Program-made: the position numbers and the translations under genes
Source of the DNA: CAVALG01 sp963630555
Lineage (GTDB): Bacteria > Bacillota > Clostridia > Oscillospirales > Acutalibacteraceae
Assembly (NCBI GenBank): GCA_963630555.1
Contig: CAVGND010000007.1
Span: 1-64,000, forward strand
Direction of reading: 5' to 3'
Length of the DNA: 64,000 nucleotides
The notes under the pieces: generated by a model
Told to the model about the DNA's origin: nothing
Database searches by the model: none
What the model saw: only the letters and a program-made list of their open reading frames with translations
Shown here: piece by piece, positions 9,439 to 17,176 of the stretch
Layout: each line of letters starts with the position of its first letter
Position numbering within the stretch: the stretch's first letter is position 1

Positions 9439-9467
9439 TTGATTTTATCAGCGTTTGCGTATACAAT
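9439..9467 (+). promoter_or_regulatory. Promoter upstream of yajC
   Basis: TTGATT (9439-9444), 17 bases, then TACAAT (9462-9467). It allows yajC to be made separately from queA-tgt. Confidence 0.5.
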
Positions 9468-9497
9468 AAAATAATAAAAATCGGAGGTTAATATTTT

Positions 9498-9857
9498 ATG
9501 GGATACCAGATAGTTATAATTTACGCTGTAATAATAGGTGCAATGTATTTTCTTCTTATTCGTCCGCAGAGCAAACGTAAAAAAGAAGAAGAAAAAATGC
9601 GTAACAATATTTCGGTCGGTGACGAGATTATTACTATCGGCGGATTTTACGGCAAAATACTTGCAGTGAAGGACGACAGTTATATAATGGAGTCAACTGT
9701 TGACCACACGAAGATGCGTATACTGAAAACCGCTGTGCAGACCAATCTTACGGTTCATGAAGAACAGCAGGCGGCAAAGGCTGAAAAAGAAGCACAACTT
9801 AAAGCAGCTAAAGAGGAAAAGGCAAAACAAAAGAAAGCCGCAAAAGAGAAAAAATAA
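9498..9857 (+). CDS. yajC: Preprotein translocase accessory subunit YajC
   Basis: Small Sec-associated membrane protein. Seen: a short N-terminus, one membrane segment (IVIIYAVIIGAMYFLLI, about residues 5-21), the family signature RPQSKRKKEEEKMRNNISVGDEIITIGGF, and a highly charged Lys/Glu/Ala-rich tail likely to be helical. Length 119 residues is usual. RBS GGAGG. Follows tgt, its typical neighbour; secDF is not in this window. Confidence 0.93.
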   Translation: MGYQIVIIYAVIIGAMYFLLIRPQSKRKKEEEKMRNNISVGDEIITIGGFYGKILAVKDDSYIMESTVDHTKMRILKTAVQTNLTVHEEQQAAKAEKEAQLKAAKEEKAKQKKAAKEKK

Positions 9858-9876
9858 ATTAAACAAAGAATATTAT

Positions 9877-9920
9877 CCCCTGTTTCACAGTACAATGTAT
9901 TATGAAGCAGGGGTGTTTTT
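9877..9920 (+). terminator. Terminator hairpin overlapping the next gene's ribosome site
   Basis: Arms 9877-9887 and 9903-9913 pair over 11 bases with one G-T wobble, followed by TGTTTTT to 9920. The ATG of the next gene is at 9921, and the GGGG of the 3' arm is its only visible ribosome site. Confidence 0.7.
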
Positions 9921-10331
9921 ATGAGTAAAAATCAAACCGCAAATTCCGATTTTGCAAAAATCGCAAAAGCCGTGCTGCGCGGCGTTATTGCGGCACTGAT
10001 ATTCATTGCGGCAACCGTTATAATTGCGGCGTTTATTATTGCAAAACTCGGCAGCGGAGTTAATTTTGTTACATACATTTCAACGGCACTTCTGGGACTC
10101 GGCAGTATGCTTGGCGGTTATATATCGGCAAAAAAGCGGGGCGAAGCGGGATTGATAACCGGAATGGCTACGGGAGTTATAGTGTTTTTTATAATCGCTT
10201 TAATATCGCTTACAGTGACGGGCGGCGGCATAGGAACGGTATTCTTTATACGCCTTGCAATATGTGCGCTTGCGGCGGCTATAGGCGGAATTTTTGCCGT
10301 TAATTCACCGGAGCGGCAGAAAATCGTATAG
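9921..10331 (+). CDS. Small membrane protein of the TIGR04086 family
   Basis: Unknown function. Four hydrophobic segments fill the 136-residue chain (about 15-42, 48-66, 78-100 and 105-125), with small-residue-rich helices (ISTALLGLGSMLGGYISAK) resembling the TIGR04086/YrzE group that often sits beside yajC in Clostridia. The start ATG follows the T-tract of the upstream terminator directly, and GGGGTG in the hairpin's 3' arm would serve as ribosome site. The family name is recalled from pattern, so treat it as probable. Confidence 0.8.
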   Translation: MSKNQTANSDFAKIAKAVLRGVIAALIFIAATVIIAAFIIAKLGSGVNFVTYISTALLGLGSMLGGYISAKKRGEAGLITGMATGVIVFFIIALISLTVTGGGIGTVFFIRLAICALAAAIGGIFAVNSPERQKIV

Positions 10332-10344
10332 CAAAACACGGCAT

Positions 10345-10389
10345 AAAAAGTTACGGCGGAACACATATCGTGTTCCGCCGTAACTTTTT
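10345..10389. terminator. Bidirectional terminator with perfect 20-bp arms
   Basis: Arms 10345-10364 and 10370-10389 are exact reverse complements around a 5-base loop, starting with A5 and ending with T5. It ends both the yajC-side transcript and the leftward ABC-transporter operon. Confidence 0.95.
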
Positions 10390-10403
10390 GAAGTGATGTT
10401 TAA

Positions 10404-11177
10404 TCAGTTGCCGCATTCTATGCTGATTTCATTAAATATTTTAAGCAGGTCGTCTGTTGAGGCAGATGATTTTTCTTCACCCTTTTTATCAAGCACTATA
10501 TTGCCTTTATCCATCATAATAAGGCGATTGCCGTAATTTACGGCGTAGCGCAAATTATGGGTTACCATAAGCGCGGTAAGTTTCTTTTGTTTTACCACCC
10601 TGTCGGTCAACTCCATTATAATATCGGCGGTTTTAGGGTCAAGCGCTGCCGTATGCTCGTCAAGTATTAAAACGTCAATAGGCGTCATTGTAGCCATAAT
10701 TAAAGCTACGGCTTGGCGTTGACCGCCGGAAAGTGCACCCATTTTGACAAATATTTTATCTTCGATTCCGAGCCCGAGTTCGGAAATCAACTCACGGTAA
10801 TAGTCGAGTCGCGCTTTGGAAAGCCCCGGTGTAAGTCCGTAACGTTTACCCTTATTATCGGCAAGGCTCATATTTTCGGCAATCGTCATATTCTCGGCAA
10901 CGCCGGAAGACGGGTTTTGAAAAACACGCCCTATTCTTTTGGAACGGACAAATTCCTTTTGCCTTGTTATATCCGCATTGTCAATTATAATCTTGCCCGA
11001 ATCGGGATAAATCGTTCCCGCAACGAGGTTGAGCATCGTGGTTTTGCCGCTGCCGTTGCTGCCTACGACCGAAACGAATTCACCCTTTTCGATATGCAAG
11101 TTAAAACCGTTAAAAAGCGATGTTTCGTTTATTGTTCCGACATTAAAACTTTTATAAATATTATTTAACGATATCAT
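10404..11177 (-). CDS. ABC importer ATPase, probable tryptophan transporter
   Basis: ATP-binding subunit of the importer formed with the next two genes. Seen: Walker A GSNGSGKTTM (about residues 38-47), Q-loop FQNPSSG, signature LSGGQRQAV, Walker B VLILDEHTAAL, and the H-loop in MVTHNLRYAV; 257 residues. The start overlaps the permease stop by 4 bases, with GGGAGG as ribosome site. The Trp-specific T-box upstream of the operon argues for a TrpXYZ-type role, but homologues also serve tyrosine or unknown ligands; specificity is inference. Confidence 0.88.
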   Translation of the reverse strand: MISLNNIYKSFNVGTINETSLFNGFNLHIEKGEFVSVVGSNGSGKTTMLNLVAGTIYPDSGKIIIDNADITRQKEFVRSKRIGRVFQNPSSGVAENMTIAENMSLADNKGKRYGLTPGLSKARLDYYRELISELGLGIEDKIFVKMGALSGGQRQAVALIMATMTPIDVLILDEHTAALDPKTADIIMELTDRVVKQKKLTALMVTHNLRYAVNYGNRLIMMDKGNIVLDKKGEEKSSASTDDLLKIFNEISIECGN

Positions 11178-12112
11178 TTTTCGGCAACCTCCCGCTTAGG
11201 GCCGTGAACGGTTTTAACCTTTTTGCGTTTAAACTGATTATTGATTATAAGAATGGCGGCGAAACAGACGGCGTTCATCAGTTTTAAATAAGTTCCGTCC
11301 GAATCTATTATCGTAAAATAGTTTAAGCAGAGTGAATATATAACCGCGCCTACCGCAACGGCGGTAGTAGATTTAATATGCTTAGCCTTTGAGAAAAGCG
11401 CCAGACCTATTATAACGGACGCGAGCGCCAACACAACTTTACCGCTGCCGCAGGTATTATCATAGTTCATATTATACTGTGCGTACTCTGCGCCGCCTAA
11501 TCCGACAAGTCCGTTTGCCAACGCAAGACCGAGAATTTTATAAAATCCGACATCTTTACCGAGCGAGGTTACAAGCGTTTCGTTATTGCCGGTTGCAAAA
11601 AGCATAAAGCCTGTTTTTGTTTTAAAGAACAAATCAAGCAAAACCTTTATTACAGCCACAATACCGAGCATTATAAGAATTACGTATATATCGCCCAGTT
11701 TACCGCTGTCCGTATGGAACATACCGTGAAAACCGTTGGCTTGATATGAAAAGTTGGTAACCGTAAAGCCTGTGCCTGTCAACACTTTTGTAAGTGCAAG
11801 GGTAACGGACAACAGCGCCGTCATAACAATAATTCCGGAAAGCAGTTTTGATATCCCGAATTTTACGTGCAGTGCACCTGTTACCGCGCCGGCAAGGAAA
11901 CCGGCGGCAAACGCACCGACAAGGGCGGCTACGGGCGGCATACCCAATTTATACATCAGTATCGTACCTACCACTCCGCCGAGCGGAAAAGAACCGTCGG
12001 TCGTTAAATCGGGGAAATCCAGAATAGAATATGCAATGTACATACCGAACGCTATAAGCGCATAGCACAGTCCGAGTTGCACGCCTGCAATCGTAGTGTT
12101 AAGAAAAAGCAT
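11174..12112 (-). CDS. ABC importer permease, probable tryptophan transporter
   Basis: Membrane subunit with about eight to ten hydrophobic segments across 312 residues and the region FPDLTTDGSFPLGG typical of the LivH-like/YtfT-like permease group paired with ABC_sub_bind proteins. An ATG at 12190 extends the frame by 26 hydrophilic codons, but those codons are made largely by a strong hairpin and have no ribosome site; CGAGGC lies 8 bases before the ATG at 12112, which starts MLFLNTTIAGVQLG. The shorter start is therefore preferred. Overlaps the ATPase gene by 4 bases. Confidence 0.85.
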   Translation of the reverse strand: MLFLNTTIAGVQLGLCYALIAFGMYIAYSILDFPDLTTDGSFPLGGVVGTILMYKLGMPPVAALVGAFAAGFLAGAVTGALHVKFGISKLLSGIIVMTALLSVTLALTKVLTGTGFTVTNFSYQANGFHGMFHTDSGKLGDIYVILIMLGIVAVIKVLLDLFFKTKTGFMLFATGNNETLVTSLGKDVGFYKILGLALANGLVGLGGAEYAQYNMNYDNTCGSGKVVLALASVIIGLALFSKAKHIKSTTAVAVGAVIYSLCLNYFTIIDSDGTYLKLMNAVCFAAILIINNQFKRKKVKTVHGPKREVAEK

Positions 12113-12164
12113 CTGCTTTTGCCTCGTTTCTTTTAAATCGTAGTCATTATTTTTACTGATCAAA

Positions 12165-12188
12165 GCCGGCGGATTTTGTTCCGCCGGC
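12165..12188 (-). promoter_or_regulatory. Intercistronic stem-loop after the binding-protein gene
   Basis: Perfect 9-bp arms (12165-12173 and 12180-12188, GC-rich) around a 6-base loop lie between the binding-protein stop and the permease start. Such hairpins commonly stabilise binding-protein mRNA or dampen read-through. Confidence 0.6.
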
Positions 12189-12199
12189 ATCGGCCGGGA

Positions 12200-13162
12200 T
12201 TATTTATTTACGTCTTTAAGTCCTTCGATATCGGTAGGAAGGGTAAGGTTCTTAAATGTTTTTAAAACATCGGAATTATAATAAGGATAGGTTTCGTTTT
12301 CCATAGTTTTTGCTTTAACATCCTTAACAGCCTTTCCGCTGAGTATTTCTGCTGCCTGCTCGCCTGCCAAGCGCCCTACGGTTATATAATCTATAGAAGC
12401 GGAGGCAAGACAACCGGATTTAACCTGTTCGATTTCGCTGCCGAATACCGGAATGCCCGCGGCATTGGTTTTGGCGAGTATGTTCTGAAGTTTGCCGACT
12501 ATGGTATTATCAAGCAGATTAACAATGCAATCTATATCTTTGGAAATCAAAGAATCAACCTTAGCGTCAATTGTTGTGATATCGGCAACGGTTTCGGTTT
12601 CAATTTTCATACCGTCATAAGACTCCGCCTCTTTTTTAAGTGCCGAAATCTGGGCGGCGTCACTTGATTCTTCGGTTGACATCAGAACGCCGATTTTAAG
12701 GTCTTCTTTACCCATAAATGATGAAACCAATTTAAGCTGTGCCTTAAAATCCGGAACATCGCTTGTACCGGTCATATTATCAAAATTGGCTACCTGTTCA
12801 GCGTCGGTAACGGCGCAGTATACAACCGGTGTGCTGCTGCCTGTTGCGGCGGTTGCAGCCTGAATAGCAGAGGGAGTAGCGATTGCGATTATAACTTTAG
12901 CCTTGCTGTTTACAAGTTTCTTTGCCTGTGCCAAAGAGGTTTCGGCAGTAAAATTACTGTTTACATATTCGATATTATATTTGCTTACATCAATTTTTTC
13001 TTTAAGGCCTTTCATGATGCCCTTATAACAGTTATTAAGCGATTCGTGAGATCCGAACTGAATAATTCCTATGGTTTCTTTACTGTCTTTACAGCCTGCA
13101 AAGCAAAGCCCGACGCTGAGTGTGATAACTGTGATGAGTACAAGTGTTATTATTTTTTTCAT
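12200..13162 (-). CDS. trpX: ABC importer substrate-binding lipoprotein (TrpX-like)
   Basis: Extracytoplasmic binding protein of the ABC_sub_bind family. Seen: a lipoprotein signal MKKIITLVLIT... with lipobox LCFAGC and acylated Cys24, then GIIQFGSHESLNNCYKGIMKG, a periplasmic-binding-protein fold opening, and VIIAIATPSAIQAATAA. 320 residues. RBS GAGGTAA before the ATG. First gene of the operon and directly controlled by the T-box 165 bases upstream. The ligand is inferred to be tryptophan from the T-box specifier; the protein itself does not prove it. Confidence 0.82.
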   Translation of the reverse strand: MKKIITLVLITVITLSVGLCFAGCKDSKETIGIIQFGSHESLNNCYKGIMKGLKEKIDVSKYNIEYVNSNFTAETSLAQAKKLVNSKAKVIIAIATPSAIQAATAATGSSTPVVYCAVTDAEQVANFDNMTGTSDVPDFKAQLKLVSSFMGKEDLKIGVLMSTEESSDAAQISALKKEAESYDGMKIETETVADITTIDAKVDSLISKDIDCIVNLLDNTIVGKLQNILAKTNAAGIPVFGSEIEQVKSGCLASASIDYITVGRLAGEQAAEILSGKAVKDVKAKTMENETYPYYNSDVLKTFKNLTLPTDIEGLKDVNK

Positions 13163-13240
13163 TTTAATTACCTCATTTCGATTTATATTATATAAATTTA
13201 AGTTGAATTTAAATTTGATTTATTTTCGCATACGGCGATT

Positions 13241-13297
13241 TTATATCATTTTTTCCTGTCTGTTACAGTTACGCCATCGTTTGGTATACAATTTCAT
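13241..13297 (-). CDS. Putative 18-residue leader peptide after the T-box
   Basis: An open frame of 18 codons (MKLYTKRWRNCNRQEKMI) with an excellent ribosome site: CCTCC at 13305-13309 reads GGAGG on the minus strand, 7 bases before the ATG. It starts about 30 bases after the T-box terminator and ends 78 bases before trpX. It carries one Trp codon (codon 8). No homologue is recognised. The good ribosome site and its place in the regulated leader suggest it is translated; a role in sensing charged tRNA-Trp by ribosome pausing is speculation. Confidence 0.45.
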   Translation of the reverse strand: MKLYTKRWRNCNRQEKMI

Positions 13298-13326
13298 AAA
13301 AATTCCTCCGTTTGCAAGATAGTAAA

Positions 13327-13605
13327 TAAAAAAGCCCTGTCCCCTACTGTTCTAAGGGACAAGACTGAAATAATCCTGCGGTACCACCCAAATTGACGCT
13401 AAGCGCCCGCTTTAACGCGTACTGACATACGCTCCGCCTTGTAACGGTTGCGGAAACCGTCGACTGCTACTAAACTGCAAAACACAGTTTTTCGGTCGCC
13501 CTCATAAGTCCATTCGCCTGCCCATTCGTTGCTGCCATCTCACCGCCGGCAACTCTCTTTAAACTTCAAAAACAGGTTACTATTCTTAATCATCGGTTTT
13601 TCGTT
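13327..13605 (-). promoter_or_regulatory. T-box riboswitch, tryptophan specifier
   Basis: Reading leftward: a stem-I region with AGAGAGTTGCCGGCGGTGAG, then GAA-TGG-ACTTATGAG, in which TGG (13510-13512) occupies the specifier position; then the invariant T-box TGGGTGGTACCGC (13378-13390), and a competing terminator whose arms (about 13335-13342 and 13357-13364) are followed by six T (13328-13333). T-boxes read through when the matching tRNA is uncharged, so low Trp-tRNA charging should switch on the importer. The specifier was placed by pattern, not by folding; GAATGG occurs once more 14 bases earlier, also reading TGG. Confidence 0.92.
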
Positions 13606-13611
13606 TTTTGT

Positions 13612-13640
13612 AGTTTACCACTCTGAAACATATTTGTCAA
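13612..13640 (-). promoter_or_regulatory. Promoter of the T-box/trpX operon
   Basis: TTGACA (13635-13640), 17 bases, TAAACT (13612-13617) on the minus strand, just upstream of the T-box leader. Confidence 0.8.
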
Positions 13641-13691
13641 GATGATTTTTTAAATTTTTTTATTTTTTCATAAAACACGGTTCAAAGCAGA

Positions 13692-13747
13692 TTAATAAAA
13701 TCTTAATGCTTTACTATATTGGTTTTTAAGAATTCATCTGTTATAAT
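13692..13747 (+). promoter_or_regulatory. Promoter and tandem repeat upstream of the VanR-like gene
   Basis: TTGGTT (13719-13724), 17 bases, TATAAT (13742-13747). Just upstream, TTAAT occurs at 13692-13696 and 13703-13707, exactly 11 bases apart, the spacing at which OmpR-family dimers bind; self-control is a reasonable guess. Confidence 0.5.
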
Positions 13748-13802
13748 TAAGTCAAACAAATGCAGATCCCACACTACAGATTATGAGCAAGAGGCGATAA
13801 AT

Positions 13803-14522
13803 GTGTATAACATATTGGTTTGCGATGACGAGCGCGACATAGTTTCAGCACTTAATATATATCTTAAAAATGAAGGATACTGTGTTTTTTCGGCATATAA
13901 CGGAAACCGGGCGTTGGAACTGTTAAAAAAGCAAAAAATCCATCTTATTCTGCTCGATATAATGATGCCGGAACTTGACGGAATCAAGGCACTGTCCCTC
14001 ATACGGGAAAATTACAATATTCCCGTTATTTTACTTACCGCCAAAGGCGAGGATACCGACAAGATACTCGGGCTTAATATGGGGTCGGACGATTATGTTA
14101 CAAAACCGTTTAATCCTGTTGAACTTATGGCAAGGGTGCGCTCACAACTGCGAAGATACACAAGTTTGGGCGGAATGGAGCCCGACAAAAAGAATACGAT
14201 ATGCATAGGCAACATAGAACTTAACGACCTTTATAAAACCGTTAAGGTATCGGGCGACACCGTCACGCTGACTCCAACGGAATATAATATATTAAAATCG
14301 CTTATGGAAAGAAAAGAACAGGTACTCTCCCCAGCCGAAATTTACAGGTTTGTATGGGGTGAAGAAGCGATGGGTGCGGAAAACAGTGTTGCGGTTCATA
14401 TTCGCCATTTGCGTGAAAAAATAGAGATCAACCCGTCGGAACCGCGTTACATAAAAGTTGTATGGGGGCGGGGTTACAAGATTACCGGAGGGACAACCGA
14501 TGAAATCAAACAAACTTTATAA
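13803..14522 (+). CDS. OmpR/VanR-family response regulator
   Basis: Two-component regulator. Seen: receiver domain with acidic pocket DDERD, phospho-acceptor Asp52 in LILLDIMMPELDG, switch Thr in LLTAKG, Lys in VTKPFNP; then a winged-helix output domain (about residues 135-235) with LTPTEYNILKSLMERKEQVLS and VAVHIRHLREKI. The upstream frame has no better start; GTG at 13803 with AGAGGCG gives MYNILVCDDERD, the usual VanR-like opening (239 residues). The kinase gene overlaps its last 23 bases. Confidence 0.92.
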   Translation: MYNILVCDDERDIVSALNIYLKNEGYCVFSAYNGNRALELLKKQKIHLILLDIMMPELDGIKALSLIRENYNIPVILLTAKGEDTDKILGLNMGSDDYVTKPFNPVELMARVRSQLRRYTSLGGMEPDKKNTICIGNIELNDLYKTVKVSGDTVTLTPTEYNILKSLMERKEQVLSPAEIYRFVWGEEAMGAENSVAVHIRHLREKIEINPSEPRYIKVVWGRGYKITGGTTDEIKQTL

Positions 14523-16485
14523 AAACTATCCGCTTAAATGTCTGGCTGTTATTATTTCGGTAGTTGCGATTACAGCCGCAACAATATCGGCGCTTGCCGT
14601 AGTTTACCTTATAAACAATAATTATTTTCAGTTCAGTGAAGAATACAAGATAAAATCTGTTTTCTCCGAATATATCGAAGTGAAAAATTTAACTCTTGGG
14701 GATAGTATCGCAGACGGTATGGGAGAAGACGAGTTTTTCGGCGGAGATGCAGGCAACTATATTTACGAGGTCTACAACAATCAAACCGGACTTATGTACA
14801 GTAACGCCTCCGATGTAAAAGGAGAATACAATACCGTTACAACTTATACATTCAATGCAGGCACATCATTTATAATTTATTATAAAGACGGAATGTATTA
14901 TGATGAATACGGCGGCGAATACAGCACGGACACGATAAAATCCATGGCGGACGCCAACGTGCTCGAATTAGAAGAAGCGGACGGAGAATCTATTGAACTG
15001 GTGGCTAAAGATGAGCAAACGCTTATTATTTACGGCAGCGTAAATCCTTCGCTTTCATCGGCGGACAAATTCCAGAACGCGGCAAATACAATAAAATTTT
15101 GCTATAAATACAGGGTGCTGCCCTGTGTTATTTTGCCGATTTCGATTATTGTTCTTATAATTATGATGATATTTTCTTATTCCTCGGCAGGGTATAAAAA
15201 AGGATGCAACGATGCAGTTCTCGGCTTCGGCGACAGAATACCGCTTGATATTTTGACATTATCAGCCGCTGCCGCCGTATACGGAATATACCGTTTTGTG
15301 AAATACACATATAACCACTGCACTTATAAATCGGTATTTCTGCCGTCGCTTACAGTCGGTGTGACGGCAACATATCTGCTGTTCTTTTTTTGGTCGATAA
15401 GTCTTGCAAGGCGGTCAAAAAGCGGCAGCGTTATAAAAAACACGGTAATATACCGAACAGCAGCATCTGTAGGTGCTGTTCCGTACGCTGCCATTCTTTA
15501 TGTAATCTTTGCAGTTTGCATAATAGGCACGGGGATTATAACTGCGCTGACTTTAGGCAACGCAAAATTATATTTTGCCGTTACGCTGCTTCTGATTACG
15601 ATACTGTTTATTTTGATAATAAAATATTCAGCCTCTGTAAAAGCGCTTGATCGGGCAGCCGAAGAATACAACGCGGGTAATTTTGAATATAAAATAAAAA
15701 CGGAACAAATATCCTTACCGCTTAAAGGATTTGCCGACAAAATGAATCATATCGGCGGAGGTATGAAGAATGCGGTTGACGATATGACCAAAGCCGAGCG
15801 CTTAAAAGCGGAACTTATTACAAATGTTTCGCACGATATTAAAACTCCGCTCACATCAATTATAAATTATGTTGACCTGCTTGGGGCTGAAAACATAGAA
15901 AATGAAAAAGCAAAAGAATACACCGAAGTTCTCGCCCGACAGTCAAAACGGCTTAAAAAACTAATAGACGATTTGCTTGAAGCTTCAAAAATATCGACGG
16001 GCAATATACCCGTGCATATGCAGCAGTGCGATTTGGGAGTTTTTATCACGCAACTCGTCGGCGAATACCGCGAAAAATTTGAAAAAGCGTCATTTCAATT
16101 GGTAGCGGACGCCCCTGCAAGTGAGCCTTATATTATGGCTGACGGACGGCTTTTGTGGCGCGTGTTTGATAACCTTATGAACAATGCATACAAGTATGCT
16201 ATGCCTGCCACGCGTGTTTACCTTAATCTTAATACAGATGGCGGTAAGGTATCCGTCATCTTAAAAAATATATCCAAAACTCCGCTTAATTTAACAAGCG
16301 ATGAGTTGTTTGAGCGGTTCACACGCGGCGACCGTTCGCGCAGCACCGAAGGCAACGGACTTGGTCTTTCAATTGCCGAAAGTCTTATTAAACTGCAAAA
16401 CGGTGATATCAGCATAAATATTGACGGTGATTTATTCAAGGTCACTGTTACGTTTGACATTTGCAAAGAGGTAGATCCCGAATGA
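14500..16485 (+). CDS. Membrane sensor histidine kinase (VanS-like output, multi-span input)
   Basis: Partner of the preceding regulator. Seen: one N-terminal membrane segment (about 12-36), an extracellular segment of about 170 residues rich in Asp/Glu/Tyr, then a cluster of about five membrane segments (roughly 210-380), a short linker, HisKA with phospho-acceptor His445 in NVSHDIKTPLTSI, N-box LMNNAYKYA, and an ATP lid GNGLGLSIAESL. 661 residues. GGAGGG precedes the ATG at 14500. The stop overlaps the amidase ATG (ATGA). The added membrane block between sensor and kinase is larger than in plain VanS. The signal is unknown; the linked amidase hints at the cell wall. Confidence 0.9.
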   Translation: MKSNKLYKNYPLKCLAVIISVVAITAATISALAVVYLINNNYFQFSEEYKIKSVFSEYIEVKNLTLGDSIADGMGEDEFFGGDAGNYIYEVYNNQTGLMYSNASDVKGEYNTVTTYTFNAGTSFIIYYKDGMYYDEYGGEYSTDTIKSMADANVLELEEADGESIELVAKDEQTLIIYGSVNPSLSSADKFQNAANTIKFCYKYRVLPCVILPISIIVLIIMMIFSYSSAGYKKGCNDAVLGFGDRIPLDILTLSAAAAVYGIYRFVKYTYNHCTYKSVFLPSLTVGVTATYLLFFFWSISLARRSKSGSVIKNTVIYRTAASVGAVPYAAILYVIFAVCIIGTGIITALTLGNAKLYFAVTLLLITILFILIIKYSASVKALDRAAEEYNAGNFEYKIKTEQISLPLKGFADKMNHIGGGMKNAVDDMTKAERLKAELITNVSHDIKTPLTSIINYVDLLGAENIENEKAKEYTEVLARQSKRLKKLIDDLLEASKISTGNIPVHMQQCDLGVFITQLVGEYREKFEKASFQLVADAPASEPYIMADGRLLWRVFDNLMNNAYKYAMPATRVYLNLNTDGGKVSVILKNISKTPLNLTSDELFERFTRGDRSRSTEGNGLGLSIAESLIKLQNGDISINIDGDLFKVTVTFDICKEVDPE

Positions 16486-17174
16486 AGAAAAGACACAAAA
16501 AAATATTATGGGGACGCGTTATACTGCTGCTTTTAATTATGTTTGCGGTTATTGCGGTTATTGCGGCGGCGGTCTACGGTATACTTTATGCGATAGACTC
16601 AGGCGCCGATATAAAACAGAGCATTGCGGCGGTATTTACAAAACAGGAAACGGGAAAAGAACGTGTGCAAAAGTTGGAACAGGTGCAAATACCCGATTGG
16701 ATAGATGTCCGGTTACTGGACGTTGACGGAAAATCAAGAAGCGGGGAAAAACTTAAAGATATAAACGCAATAGTTATACACTATGTTGGAAATCCCGATA
16801 CCACCGCACAGGCAAACCGCAATTTTTTTAATATGGAAGATACCGAAGTAAGTTCGCATTTTGTTGTGGGGCTTGACGGCGAAATAATACAGTGCTTGCC
16901 GATATACGAGCGCGCGGTGGCAAGCAACAACCGCAACGGCGACACCATTGCGATTGAGGTCTGCCACCCGGATGAAAGCGGAAAATTCAACCAAAAAACC
17001 TACGATTCGCTTGTTAAACTGGCGGCATGGCTTTGTAAAGAATGCGGATTTAAAAACCGAAAAAACATTATCCGCCACTATGATGTTGTGGGTAAATTAT
17101 GCCCTTTATATTATGTTGAGCATAAAGACGCATGGGTGAAATTACAAAAAGATATACTTGCGGCGGCAGAGTAG
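16482..17174 (+). CDS. Membrane-anchored N-acetylmuramoyl-L-alanine amidase
   Basis: Type-2 amidase (PGRP fold) that cleaves between muramic acid and the stem peptide. Seen: a positively charged N-terminus and one membrane segment (about 9-38), a linker, then the catalytic domain: IVIHYVGNPDTTAQ with a zinc His, SSHFVVGLDGEIIQCLP, NGDTIAIEVCHPD, and IIRHYDVVGKLCP with the second zinc His and Cys. 230 residues. It overlaps the kinase stop by 4 bases, so it is almost surely a member of that operon and perhaps its effector. The stop is 2 bases from the convergent spoIVB stop. Confidence 0.9.
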   Translation: MKKRHKKILWGRVILLLLIMFAVIAVIAAAVYGILYAIDSGADIKQSIAAVFTKQETGKERVQKLEQVQIPDWIDVRLLDVDGKSRSGEKLKDINAIVIHYVGNPDTTAQANRNFFNMEDTEVSSHFVVGLDGEIIQCLPIYERAVASNNRNGDTIAIEVCHPDESGKFNQKTYDSLVKLAAWLCKECGFKNRKNIIRHYDVVGKLCPLYYVEHKDAWVKLQKDILAAAE

Positions 17175-17176
17175 CA

